Shown here one piece after another: positions 46,767 to 57,894 of a stretch of DNA of 64,000 nucleotides. The stretch is taken from NCBI RefSeq assembly GCF_001941825.1, contig NZ_CP019038.1, positions 2,790,001 to 2,854,000 on the forward strand, in the 5' to 3' direction. The notes under the pieces were generated by a model that had not been told where the DNA came from, did no database searches, and saw only the letters and a list, made by a program, of their open reading frames with translations. The first letter of the stretch is position 1. The number at the start of each line of letters is the position of its first letter. This stretch comes from Massilia putida. GTDB lineage: Bacteria; Pseudomonadota; Gammaproteobacteria; Burkholderiales; Burkholderiaceae_D. Position numbers and translations under genes: made by a program.

Positions 46767-48629
46767 CTAGCTGTCGAGGTGGGAGATCAGCGCCCTGCGC
46801 CCTTCCCCTTCACCCTCCGTCGCCGCAGGCGGCAACGCCCGCGCATGGTGCACGTCGACGGAGATCCCGACCGCCATGATGTCGATGAGGAGCAGCTGCA
46901 GGATCCGCGAAATCATCGCGAGGAAGTGCGTGCTGTCCTCCGCGTGATCCACCGCCAGCAGCACGTCGGCGCGGCGCGCCAGCGGCGACTGGCTGTTGCA
47001 GATGGCGATGACGTCGGCACCGGCCGCGCGTGCCGCATCCACGGCCGACAACAGGTCGGGCAGACGCCCCGAGCTCGAGATCGCGACGACGACGTCGCCC
47101 GGCCCCAGCAGCTCGGCCGCCAACTTGAACAGATGCGAATCGCCGTACAGCGCCGTCGGGATGCGGAAGCGGAAGAACTTGTGCTGGCCGTCCAGCGCCA
47201 CCACGCGCGAATTTCCCATCGCGTAGAACTCCACGCGCTTGGCGCGGCTCACCAGTTCGATCGCACGATCGATGGCGCGCACGTCCAGCTGGTCGCGGAA
47301 CTGCAGGATCGCCGAGATCGTGTTGTCGATCACCTTCGCCGACAGATCGTGCGTGCTGTCGCTGCCGCGCACCTGGCTGTGGCGCACCGGGATCGAGCCC
47401 GTCAGGCTGCTCGCGAATTTCAGTTTGAAGTCGGCGAGGCCGAGGAAGCCCAGCGAACGGCAGAAGCGGATCACGGTCGGCTGGCTGACGTCCGCCAGCT
47501 TGGCGATGCCGGCGATCGGTTCGTTCAGCACGAGGCGCGGCTGTTCCAGCACGAGGCTCGCGACGCGCTGCTCGGCCGGCGTCAGTTCCGACCGCAGCTT
47601 GTGGATGCGGTCCATCAGCGTGTTGCCGCCGCTGCGGCCGCGCAGGTGTTCCGAGAGGATGTTCGCGACGCCGTCGAACGCGACGTGCGGCGTCGAGATC
47701 ACGTACGTCGGGATGTCGGACAGGTAGCTGGAAAAGCGGCCCTTCGCTTCGAAGCGCGTGCGGAACGGCGACGTCTTGAACCACTCGCCCAGGCGCGGCA
47801 CGATGCCGCCGCCGATGAAGATGCCGCCGAACGCACCCAGCGTCACCGCCAGGTTCGCGGCCGCGCCGCCCAGCATGCCGCAGAAACATTCGAGCACTTC
47901 GAGGCACAGCGGGTCGTGGTCGTCGAGGGCACCGGTGATGATCTCGGCCGACGTGCGCGCGGGCGCCTCGACACCGTTGCGTTCCGCGAGCGCGCGATGA
48001 ATGATCTCCATGCCGGGGCCGGAGATCAGGCGCTCGTTCGACACGTGGCTCCATTCGCGCCACGCGGTCTGCAGGATCGCGAACTCGCGCTCGTCGCTGG
48101 GCGCGAAGTTGACGTGGCCGCCCTCGCTGCCGAGCGTGACGAAGCCGTCGACGGTCGGGATGCCGCCCGAGACGCCGAGACCCGTGCCCGGTCCGAGCAC
48201 GCCCAGTACGGCGCCCGGCACGGGCTTGCCGGGACCCACCTGCATCAGGTCCGATTCCTTCAGGCCCGGGATCGCCATCGCCAGCGCCGTGAAGTCATTG
48301 ACGATCAACAGCGTGTCCAGGCCCAGTTCGCGCCGCACGGCGTCCGTGGAAAACTCCCACGGCCGGTTCGTCATGCGCACGTAGTCGCCGTCGACGGGGT
48401 TCGCGAGCGCGAGCGCGCCGTGGTGCAGACGCGCGTCCGCGTGCTCGTCGAGATAGAAGCGCAGCATCGGGACGATGCCCGTGAAGTCGTCGCACTTCAG
48501 CACGCGCACCGAGCGATAGGTGCCGGGCGCGGTCTGCAGCGCGAAGCGTGCGTGCGTCGCGCCGATGTCGGCGAGCAGGCGCGCGCCGTCGGCGAACGCG
48601 GTGCGGGTATTGTCCGGTTGTTCTTCCAT
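46767..48629 (-). CDS. glk: bifunctional glucokinase / HexR-type (RpiR) regulator, copy 1
   Basis: 620 aa from the ATG at 48629. Residues about 15-335 are a glucokinase: RLLADIGATHARFALQTAPG (phosphate 1), LLIVNDFTALAMAIPGL with the catalytic Asp, GVLGPGTGLGVSGGIP, EGGHVNFAP and FIGGGIVPRLGEWFK. Residues about 350-430 are the RpiR-type helix-turn-helix (IAKLADVSQPTVIRFCRSLG), and about 460-600 a SIS sugar-phosphate-binding domain (YAMGNSRVVALDGQHKFFRF; VVVAISSSGRLPDLLSAVDA). It would phosphorylate glucose and also act as a HexR-like repressor of sugar catabolism. It starts 1 base after the alpha-glucosidase stop, so they form an operon. Confidence 0.95.
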   Translation of the reverse strand: MEEQPDNTRTAFADGARLLADIGATHARFALQTAPGTYRSVRVLKCDDFTGIVPMLRFYLDEHADARLHHGALALANPVDGDYVRMTNRPWEFSTDAVRRELGLDTLLIVNDFTALAMAIPGLKESDLMQVGPGKPVPGAVLGVLGPGTGLGVSGGIPTVDGFVTLGSEGGHVNFAPSDEREFAILQTAWREWSHVSNERLISGPGMEIIHRALAERNGVEAPARTSAEIITGALDDHDPLCLEVLECFCGMLGGAAANLAVTLGAFGGIFIGGGIVPRLGEWFKTSPFRTRFEAKGRFSSYLSDIPTYVISTPHVAFDGVANILSEHLRGRSGGNTLMDRIHKLRSELTPAEQRVASLVLEQPRLVLNEPIAGIAKLADVSQPTVIRFCRSLGFLGLADFKLKFASSLTGSIPVRHSQVRGSDSTHDLSAKVIDNTISAILQFRDQLDVRAIDRAIELVSRAKRVEFYAMGNSRVVALDGQHKFFRFRIPTALYGDSHLFKLAAELLGPGDVVVAISSSGRLPDLLSAVDAARAAGADVIAICNSQSPLARRADVLLAVDHAEDSTHFLAMISRILQLLLIDIMAVGISVDVHHARALPPAATEGEGEGRRALISHLDS

Positions 48630-48630
48630 A

Positions 48631-50259
48631 TCAGGCAATCTTACCGAACCACGCGCCATACGGCGGCAGCGTGACCGTCGTGCCGTCCACGTCGCCCGGC
48701 AGGCCATGGCCTTCCAGCTTGGTCGCGCCCGCGGCTTCCGGCCAGTCGAAGCTCAAGGGCGCATTGGTCACGTTGAAGACGGCCAGCACGGACGGCAGGC
48801 CCTCCTCGTCGCGGCGCAGCGCGAGCGCCTGTTCCGGCACGTCGAAGAACACGATCTCGCCGCGCGTCAGCTGCGGCAGCGTGCGGCGCCACTTGATGAT
48901 GTTGCGCGCGAAGTTCAAGGTCGATTGCGGGTCCTTGTCCTGGCCTGCTTCGGCCAGGGCCACGTGCTCGGGCGGCACGGGCAGCCACGGTTTGCCGGAT
49001 GTGAAGCCGGCATTCGGGGCCTCGTTCGTCCACGGCATCGGCGTGCGGCAGCCGTCGCGGCCCTTGAACTCGGGCCAGAACGTGATGCCGTACGGGTCCT
49101 GCAGCAGTTCGTACGGCACGTCCGCTTCCGGCAGCGCCAGTTCGTCACCCTGGTACAGGCACGGCGTGCCTTTCAGCGACAGCTGCAGCGCGAGCACGAG
49201 CTTCGACAAGGCCGGGGTCCACTCGCCGCTCGACCAGCGCGTGGCGACGCGGATCGAGTCATGGTTACCGACCGACCACGACGCCCAGCCATCCTTCACG
49301 CGCGCATTGAATTCCTCGACCTGGCGGCGGATGTGGCGGCTGGAGAACTGCGGCGTCAACAGGTTGAAGCTGTACGCCATGTGCAGCTTGTCGCCGCCCG
49401 ACGTGTAGTCGGCCATCACGGCCAGCGAATCGTCGGCCCCCACTTCGCCGATCGCGACGGCGCCGTATTCGTCCAGCAGCTTGCGCAGCCTTTGCAGGAA
49501 CGCGATGTTCTCGGGCTGGGTCTTGTCGTGGATGTGGGCCTGCATGCCGTACGGGTTCACGTCCGTGACGGTCGACGTGTCGCGCACGAGGGCGGGCGGA
49601 TTGCTGCGGAGGGTGCGGTCGTGGAAGTGGAAATTGCAGGCGTCCATGCGCACGCCGTCGACGCCCCGCTCGAGCCAGAAGCGCAGCGAATCCAGGTGCG
49701 CCTGCTGCACGTGCGGGTTATGGAAGTTCACCTGCGGCTGGTTCACGAGGAAGTTGTGCATGTAGTACTGCTTGCGGCGGCTGTCCCACTGCCACGCCGA
49801 GCCGCCGAACACCGACAGCCAGTTATTGGGCGGATTGCCGTCCGGGAGCGGATCGGACCAAACATACCAGTCGGCCTTCGGGTTGTCGCGGCTGGAGCGG
49901 CTTTCGACGAACCACGGGTGGGTCTCCGCCGTGTGCGCCATCACCTGGTCGATCATGATCTTCAGGCCCAGGCTGTGCGCCTTCGCGATCAGCGCGTCGA
50001 AGTCCGCGAGGGTGCCGAACAGCGGGTCGACGTCGCAGTAGTCCGCGATGTCGTAGCCGAAGTCCTTCATCGGCGACTTGAAGAACGGCGACAGCCAGAC
50101 GATGTCCACGCCCAGGCTGGCGATGTAATCGAGCTTGGCGGTGATGCCCGGCAGGTCGCCCACGCCGTCGCCATTCGTATCGAGATAGCTGCGCGGATAG
50201 ACCTGGTAGATGATGGCTTCGCGCCACCACGGATTCTTGTCGTGCGAAGGAGCGGTCAT
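48631..50259 (-). CDS. alpha-glucosidase, GH13 family
   Basis: 542 aa with no signal peptide, so cytoplasmic. The GH13 catalytic residues are placed as expected: nucleophile Asp in GVDGVRMDACNFHFH, acid/base Glu in GAVAIGEVGADDS and the third Asp in WSVGNHDSIRVA. The N-terminal WWREAIIYQVYPRSYLDTNG is typical of the alpha-glucosidase/oligo-1,6-glucosidase subgroup. It would hydrolyse maltose and short maltodextrins to glucose for the glucokinase encoded by the next gene. It is first in the operon. The start follows AAAGGGACA, and a promoter with a dyad lies just upstream. Confidence 0.94.
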   Translation of the reverse strand: MTAPSHDKNPWWREAIIYQVYPRSYLDTNGDGVGDLPGITAKLDYIASLGVDIVWLSPFFKSPMKDFGYDIADYCDVDPLFGTLADFDALIAKAHSLGLKIMIDQVMAHTAETHPWFVESRSSRDNPKADWYVWSDPLPDGNPPNNWLSVFGGSAWQWDSRRKQYYMHNFLVNQPQVNFHNPHVQQAHLDSLRFWLERGVDGVRMDACNFHFHDRTLRSNPPALVRDTSTVTDVNPYGMQAHIHDKTQPENIAFLQRLRKLLDEYGAVAIGEVGADDSLAVMADYTSGGDKLHMAYSFNLLTPQFSSRHIRRQVEEFNARVKDGWASWSVGNHDSIRVATRWSSGEWTPALSKLVLALQLSLKGTPCLYQGDELALPEADVPYELLQDPYGITFWPEFKGRDGCRTPMPWTNEAPNAGFTSGKPWLPVPPEHVALAEAGQDKDPQSTLNFARNIIKWRRTLPQLTRGEIVFFDVPEQALALRRDEEGLPSVLAVFNVTNAPLSFDWPEAAGATKLEGHGLPGDVDGTTVTLPPYGAWFGKIA

Positions 50260-50464
50260 GGGTGTCCCTTTAGTAATTTTTACGCAATATACAGGATCAG
50301 GGGCACGATGACAATCAGCATGAAAAACCCGGTTTTAGAGCGAATATCTATTTAAATCATTGACTTGCGAATTTTCATACAGAACGGAATCCGTTTGCTC
50401 GGTAGTCAAACTACATCAAAAAGTGTTAACCTGTCGCGCCAACAAAACACTCGCCGGGACCACC
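50260..50464. promoter_or_regulatory. divergent control region of alpha-glucosidase/glk and pullulanase
   Basis: On the minus strand, -35 TTGTCA (50314-50309) and -10 TATATT (50291-50286) are 17 bases apart. Immediately downstream of the -10 is the inverted repeat GTAA-TTT-TTAC (50273-50283), a repressor position; its shape is compatible with HexR-type sites. On the plus side (50330-50430) the DNA is AT-rich, with TTGACT at about 50361 and several possible -10s, so the pullulanase promoter is not settled. Confidence 0.6.
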
Positions 50465-53188
<2,724 letters not shown>

Positions 53189-53193
53189 GCCGG

Positions 53194-53290
53194 CTACATG
53201 GCTTCGCGACGCGGCCGTGTCCAGGCCGCGCCGCGCTGAAACCACTCGACGAGGAAGTCGATCAGCACGATGCAGCGGTGCGTCTGCAAG
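53194..53290 (-). pseudogene. possible LysR-family C-terminal fragment
   Basis: On the minus strand, LQTHRCIVLIDFLVEWFQRG then AAWTRPRREAM and stop resembles the end of LysR regulators (HRVRAFIDFLVEWF pattern). Nothing upstream continues it. Short and judged by eye. Confidence 0.4.
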
Positions 53291-53464
53291 TCGTGCGGAT
53301 CGGGCATCGTGACGGCCTACCACGGCGGCCTCGGTGACACCGGCGACGTGGCGATCCTGTCGGCCTCGACCCGCATCGGCGGCGCCGCGACGATCGTGTG
53401 CGCGACCTGCTGCGCAAGGCGATTCACTAAACCATTTATACTTCGGGCTTTGCCGGGTCCACAC

Positions 53465-54232
53465 GTGCACAATCTGTTTTTCGCTTGCGTCTTCAATCTC
53501 GGCCTGGGCGCCGTGCTCGGCGTGGCCGGCGGCCTGCTGGGCATCGGCGGGGGTCTCATCGCCATCCCCGTCCTCGGCTATTTGTACGGCATGGACCAGC
53601 ACCTCGCCCAGGGCACGGCGCTCGTGATGATCGCACCGAACGTATTGATCGGCTTCTGGCGCTACCACCAGAAGCACCACATCGAACTGCGCGCCGTCGC
53701 CGCGATCGCCCTGTTCGCGATGGCCAGCAGCTATCTGGCCGCGCGCCTCGCCGCCGGCATCAGCGCGAGCGGCCTGCACACCGCGTTCGCCGTGTTCCTG
53801 ATCGTGCTGGCGCTGTACTTCGGCGCGCCGTCGCGCAAGCGGGCGGGCGCATCGCAAGAGGCGGCCCAACCGATGCCGCGCCTGGCGTTGCCGCTGCTCG
53901 GCATCGCCAGCGGCGGCATGTCCGGCATCTTCACGGTGGGCGGCGGCCTGGTCGTCGTGCCGGCGCTCGTGAGCCTGTTCGGCATGCAGCAAACGCGCGC
54001 GCAAGGCATGGCGCTGGCCCTCGTCGTGCCGGGCGCGCTGGTCGCGCTGCTGGCCTATGCCCAGGGCGGGAACGTCAGCTGGTCGGTCGGCCTGCCGATG
54101 GCGGTGGGCGGCGTATTCAGTGTGTCCTGGGGCGTGCTGCTGGCGCATAAGCTGCCCGCCGCGCGCCTGCGCCTGCTGTTCTGCATCGTGTTGCTGGGGA
54201 CTGCGGCGGCGATGCTGTTGGCGCCGCGCTGA
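53465..54232 (+). CDS. TauE/SafE-family sulfite exporter-like permease
   Basis: 255 aa from GTG 53465. The longer frame back to 53270 has no credible start and overlaps the LysR fragment, whereas a good -10 (TATACT, 53438-53443) lies just upstream of this GTG. About eight membrane segments are visible, and the two family repeats GAVLGVAGGLLGIGGGLIAI and ASGGMSGIFTVGGGLVVVPA give the typical pseudo-twofold layout. Members export sulfonates, sulfite or related organic anions. The substrate is not predictable. Single gene. Confidence 0.88.
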   Translation: MHNLFFACVFNLGLGAVLGVAGGLLGIGGGLIAIPVLGYLYGMDQHLAQGTALVMIAPNVLIGFWRYHQKHHIELRAVAAIALFAMASSYLAARLAAGISASGLHTAFAVFLIVLALYFGAPSRKRAGASQEAAQPMPRLALPLLGIASGGMSGIFTVGGGLVVVPALVSLFGMQQTRAQGMALALVVPGALVALLAYAQGGNVSWSVGLPMAVGGVFSVSWGVLLAHKLPAARLRLLFCIVLLGTAAAMLLAPR

Positions 54233-54277
54233 CTGCGCGCGCCGGCGCCGTTCGCCAATGACACGGTCAGCGTTCCT

Positions 54278-54673
54278 TTACGAAGAGTAAGGGACCTGCA
54301 CCAGCCGCTGTGAGATCCACCAAATATTGTTTTCAGGGTCTTTTATGCCGCCTTGCCGATCGCCATAAGGCATATCGGCCACTGCCATTTCCAGACTGCC
54401 TCCCGCGGCAAGTGCTTTCTCCATCGCTTTGTCGGCATCCTCGACATAAAGGTAGCAGGCGGTCGGCATGGGACCGTATCGTCCATCCGCTTCGCTGGCC
54501 ATCACTGTGGATGTGCCGATACGAACCTGCACGTTTGCAATACGGCCGTCCGGACGCACGCTACGCTGCACTTCCGTTCCTCCCAGTCCATTCACGAGGA
54601 ACGCAACGAACTGCTCAGCATCCTTAACGAAAAAATAAGGTGTTACGGTATTAAAGCCTGTAGGAAGATACAT
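54278..54673 (-). CDS. VOC-family (glyoxalase/PhnB-like) protein
   Basis: 131 aa beginning MYLPTGFNTVTPYFFVKDAE. The paired beta-alpha-beta-beta-beta units of the VOC fold are suggested by YFFVKDAEQFVAFLVNGLGG and, in the second half, CYLYVEDADKAMEKALAAGG with GGIKDPENNIWWISQRLVQV. It is shorter and more divergent than glyoxalase I; PhnB-like is the nearest group. The metal ligands are uncertain. Substrate unknown. Confidence 0.87.
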   Translation of the reverse strand: MYLPTGFNTVTPYFFVKDAEQFVAFLVNGLGGTEVQRSVRPDGRIANVQVRIGTSTVMASEADGRYGPMPTACYLYVEDADKAMEKALAAGGSLEMAVADMPYGDRQGGIKDPENNIWWISQRLVQVPYSS

Positions 54674-54726
54674 GCGCGACCTCGTAACTCGAATTTACGT
54701 TGAAAATAGGCTTGCGAATGACAATT

Positions 54727-54939
54727 TCAGTCAGGCATCACCTCAACCTGCCCGCCGGGCCTGGCGAACTCGTGAAAAATGTCGTCGAGATAAGTAGCCA
54801 GATCGTCCGCCGCCAGATTTTGCGGGATCACTACATCGTTCAGCACGCTTCGTTTTCCTAGCTCCGATCGGTACACGACCCAAGTATCGTTCTCACGGCG
54901 GACGTCCACCTGAAAACGACCATACACGTTGAACTTCAT
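54727..54939 (-). CDS. small conserved protein (DUF7661-like)
   Basis: 70 aa: MKFNVYGRFQVDVRRENDTW, then VVYRSELGKRSVLNDVVIPQ and LAADDLATYLDDIFHEFARP. I recall this as the DUF7661 family, found in diverse proteobacteria without known function. The upstream ATTGGCAAT region gives no clear ribosome binding site (AGAGGTTCC). It sits between the VOC gene and the EamA transporter on the same strand. Confidence 0.75.
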   Translation of the reverse strand: MKFNVYGRFQVDVRRENDTWVVYRSELGKRSVLNDVVIPQNLAADDLATYLDDIFHEFARPGGQVEVMPD

Positions 54940-54974
54940 CCAGAGGTTCCTATTGGCAATCCATCGAGGCAGGC

Positions 54975-55865
54975 TTACGAAGCACGATGGCCGGTTCCCG
55001 GCCCGATCCGCCCGCGCGCCCGATCCGTCAACACCAGCGCAATCCCACCCAGGATCGCAACGACAGCCACCGCGAGCCGCGGCGTAAACGCCTCATCCAG
55101 CCACAACGTGCCGCCGCACGCCGCGATCACGGGCACGGACAGCTGCACACTCGCCGCCTGCAGCGCCGACAGCCCGCGCAGCGCCGCATACCAGATCACG
55201 TAGCCGAGCCCCGACGTCAGCGCGCCGGACGCGATGGCAAGCAGCACCCCGGCGACATCGGCATGCGCACGCGCGACGAACACGGCCCCCAGCAGCAACG
55301 CCAGCGGCAGCGCCAGCAAGAAGTTGGATGCGGTCGCCGCCAACGGATCGGGCACGCCGCGCCCGCGCAGCGAATACGCGCCCCACGCCGCCCCTGCGAC
55401 GGCCATCAACGCGGCCCCGCCCGGCGGCGGTGCGGCAACGCCCGGCAGCACGAGGACGACCAGACCTGCGGCCGCCAGCGCCAGCCCCGCCCAGCCGGCA
55501 AGCGCGAACCGTTCGCCGCGCGCGAGGCCCGCGGCGAACATCGTCAGCTGGACGGCGCCGAACAGGATCAGCGCGCCTGTCCCCGCCGGCAGCGTGAGGT
55601 AGGCGAACGAGAATGCGGCCACGTAGGCGAACAGCATGACGGCGGCGCGCCAGTCCGGGGCGGCGGCCGGACGCGAGCGCAGACGCATCGCGCACGCCAG
55701 CACGAGCGCGCCGGACGTCACGCGGATGGCGCCGAACGATGCGGGGTCGATGTGGGCCGCGCGCAGCGTATCGCTCAGCGCAGCGCGGCACAGCAGCGAG
55801 TTCGCCGCGAACGCCGCCATCGCGAGCGCGGTGAGCGCGATCGTGGCGGAGGTCGCGCGCGCCAC
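54975..55865 (-). CDS. EamA-family (DMT) transporter
   Basis: 296 aa with ten membrane segments in two EamA halves (SATIALTALAMAAFAANSLL at the start; LTSGLGYVIWYAALRGLSAL and QLSVPVIAACGGTLWLDEAF in the second half). DMT permeases export amino acids, nucleotides or other metabolites. It begins 11 bases after the glk copy 2 stop on the same strand and is probably co-transcribed with it. That link does not reveal the substrate. Confidence 0.9.
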   Translation of the reverse strand: MARATSATIALTALAMAAFAANSLLCRAALSDTLRAAHIDPASFGAIRVTSGALVLACAMRLRSRPAAAPDWRAAVMLFAYVAAFSFAYLTLPAGTGALILFGAVQLTMFAAGLARGERFALAGWAGLALAAAGLVVLVLPGVAAPPPGGAALMAVAGAAWGAYSLRGRGVPDPLAATASNFLLALPLALLLGAVFVARAHADVAGVLLAIASGALTSGLGYVIWYAALRGLSALQAASVQLSVPVIAACGGTLWLDEAFTPRLAVAVVAILGGIALVLTDRARGRIGPGTGHRAS

Positions 55866-55875
55866 GATGTGCCGG

Positions 55876-57747
55876 TCAGATGTCGAGGTGGGAGATCAGC
55901 AGGCGGCGGCGTTCGCTGTCGCCGTCGGCCACGGCTTCGCCGGCCGGGCCGAGCGAGATGCCGACGGCCATGATGTCGATGAGGAGCAGTTGCAGGATGC
56001 GCGAGATCATCGACAGGAACGTCGTGCTGTCCTCGCTGTGGTCGACGGCGAGGCACACGCTGGCCTTGCGCGCCAGCGCCGATTTGCTGCTCGTGATGGC
56101 GATGACGTCGGCGCCGGCGGCGCGCGCGACGTCGACGGCGTCCAGCAGTTCCGGCAGCTGGCCCGTCGTCGAGATGGCGACGACGACGTCGCCCGGTCCG
56201 AGCAGCTCGGCCGCCAGCGCGAACAGGTGCGAGTCGCCGTACGACGACGTCGGGATGCGGAAGCGGAAGAATTTATGCTGGCCGTCCAGCGCCACGACGC
56301 GCGAATTGCCCATCGCGTAGAACTCGACGCGCTTCGCGCGGCGCAAAATGTCGATGGCGCGGTCGATCGAGTTCACGTCCAGCTGGTCGCGGAATCTGAG
56401 GATCGCGGACACCGTGTTGTCGATGACCTTCGCCGACAAGTCGTGCGTGCTGTCCGTCATGCGCACCTGACTGTGGCGGACCGGGATCGTGCCCGTCAGG
56501 CTGCCGGCGAATTTCAGCTTGAAGTCCGCGAGGCCGGAAAAGCCGAGCGAGCGGCAGAAGCGGATCACGGTCGGCTGGCTGACGTCGGCCAGCTTCGCGA
56601 TCTCGGCGATCGGCTCGGACAGCACCTTGCGCGGATGTTCGATCACGAGCTGCGCCACGCGCTGCTCGGCCGGCGACAGTTCCGCCTGGAGATGCTGCAC
56701 GCGCTCCATCAGCGTGTTGGCGCCGCTGCGGTTGCGCAGGTGTTCGGAGAGGATACTCGACACGCCGTACAGGGCCGGCGTCGGCATCATGATCACGTAC
56801 GTCGGGATCTGCGCGAGGTAGCTGGAGAAGCGGCCCTTGGCTTCGAAGCGCGTGCGGAACGGCGACGTCTTGAACCACTCGGCCATGCGCGGCACGATGC
56901 CGCCGCCGATGAAGATGCCGCCGAACGCACCCAGCGTCACGGCCAGGTTGGCGGCCGCGCCGCCCAGCATGCCGGCGAAGCATTCCAGCACTTCCAGGCA
57001 CAGCAGGTCCTTTTGTTCCAGCGCACCCGCCATGATGGCGGCCGCGTCGCGCGGCGGCGCTTCCACGCCATTGCGCAGCGCCAGCGCGCGATAAATGATT
57101 TCCATGCCGGGGCCGGAGATGAGGCGCTCGTTCGACACGTGCTGCCATTCGCGCCAGGCGTATTGCAGGATGGCGAATTCGCGCTCGTCGGCCGGGGCGA
57201 AGTTGACGTGGCCGCCCTCGCTGCCGAGGGTGACGAAGCCGTCGAGGGTCGGAATTACCCCCGACACGCCCAGGCCCGTGCCCGGACCGAGCACGCCGGC
57301 CACGGCATTCGACACCGGCTTGCCGCCGCCGATCTGCAGCAGGTCTTCCGGCTTGAAGCCCGGCAGCGCCATCGCCAGCGCCGTGAAGTCGTTTACGATC
57401 AGCAGCGTCGTCAGGCCGAGCGTGCGACGCACCTCTTCCGTCGAGAACTGCCAGTCGCGGTTGGTCATGCGGATGAAATCGCCGCTGATCGGGTTCGCGA
57501 GCGCGAACGCCGCGTGGGTGATGCGGGTGTTGCTGCCCTGGGCCTGGGTCTGGGCCAGGTAGGCGTTCAGCAGCGGGACGATGCCGGGGTAATCGTCGCA
57601 CAGCAGCACGGCCACGTTGCGCAGCACGCCCGGCGCGATCTCCAGGGCGAAGCGCGCGTGGGTCGCGCCGATGTCGGCCAGCAGGCGCGGCCCGTCGGAA
57701 TAGGCGGCGCGGGTTGGCTTTTGTGCGGTATCGGGCTCAAGCGTCAT
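55876..57747 (-). CDS. glk: bifunctional glucokinase / HexR-type (RpiR) regulator, copy 2
   Basis: 623 aa, with the same domain order as copy 1 at 46767: glucokinase (RLLADIGATHARFALEIAPG; LLIVNDFTALAMALPGF; GVLGPGTGLGVSGVIP; FIGGGIVPRMAEWFK), RpiR helix-turn-helix (IAKLADVSQPTVIRFCRSLG) and SIS (VVVAISTTGQLPELLDAVDV). Many blocks are identical between the copies, whereas the linkers and the N-terminal 15 residues differ. The catalytic Asp (VNDFTALA) is kept, so both copies should be active kinases. Possible subfunctions are different ligands or different operators. It precedes the EamA transporter and follows the MHS transporter terminator. Confidence 0.95.
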   Translation of the reverse strand: MTLEPDTAQKPTRAAYSDGPRLLADIGATHARFALEIAPGVLRNVAVLLCDDYPGIVPLLNAYLAQTQAQGSNTRITHAAFALANPISGDFIRMTNRDWQFSTEEVRRTLGLTTLLIVNDFTALAMALPGFKPEDLLQIGGGKPVSNAVAGVLGPGTGLGVSGVIPTLDGFVTLGSEGGHVNFAPADEREFAILQYAWREWQHVSNERLISGPGMEIIYRALALRNGVEAPPRDAAAIMAGALEQKDLLCLEVLECFAGMLGGAAANLAVTLGAFGGIFIGGGIVPRMAEWFKTSPFRTRFEAKGRFSSYLAQIPTYVIMMPTPALYGVSSILSEHLRNRSGANTLMERVQHLQAELSPAEQRVAQLVIEHPRKVLSEPIAEIAKLADVSQPTVIRFCRSLGFSGLADFKLKFAGSLTGTIPVRHSQVRMTDSTHDLSAKVIDNTVSAILRFRDQLDVNSIDRAIDILRRAKRVEFYAMGNSRVVALDGQHKFFRFRIPTSSYGDSHLFALAAELLGPGDVVVAISTTGQLPELLDAVDVARAAGADVIAITSSKSALARKASVCLAVDHSEDSTTFLSMISRILQLLLIDIMAVGISLGPAGEAVADGDSERRRLLISHLDI

Positions 57748-57846
57748 GATCGTACTTCTTGGAAGGTTCCTCTATTGCGCCAAGGATACCATTGATTGAA
57801 ATGCACCAAAAAGCGATTATGACCCGATTCGGACGGTTACAACGAA

Positions 57847-57872
57847 AAGAGCGGCCCTGCGGGACCGCTCTT
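57847..57872 (-). terminator. terminator of the MHS transporter gene
   Basis: On the minus strand, AAGAGCGG (57872-57865) pairs with CCGCTCTT (57854-57847), with TCCC/GGG extending the stem, followed by TT (57846-57845). It ends the transporter transcript before the glk copy 2 promoter. Confidence 0.78.
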
Positions 57873-57894
57873 ACCAGATCGACAAGGCCTTGGC

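Noticed and set aside
53270..53464. In-frame N-terminal extension of the TauE-like protein
   Set aside because: The extension lacks membrane character and a start signal, overlaps a LysR-like fragment on the other strand, and a -10 element lies inside it.
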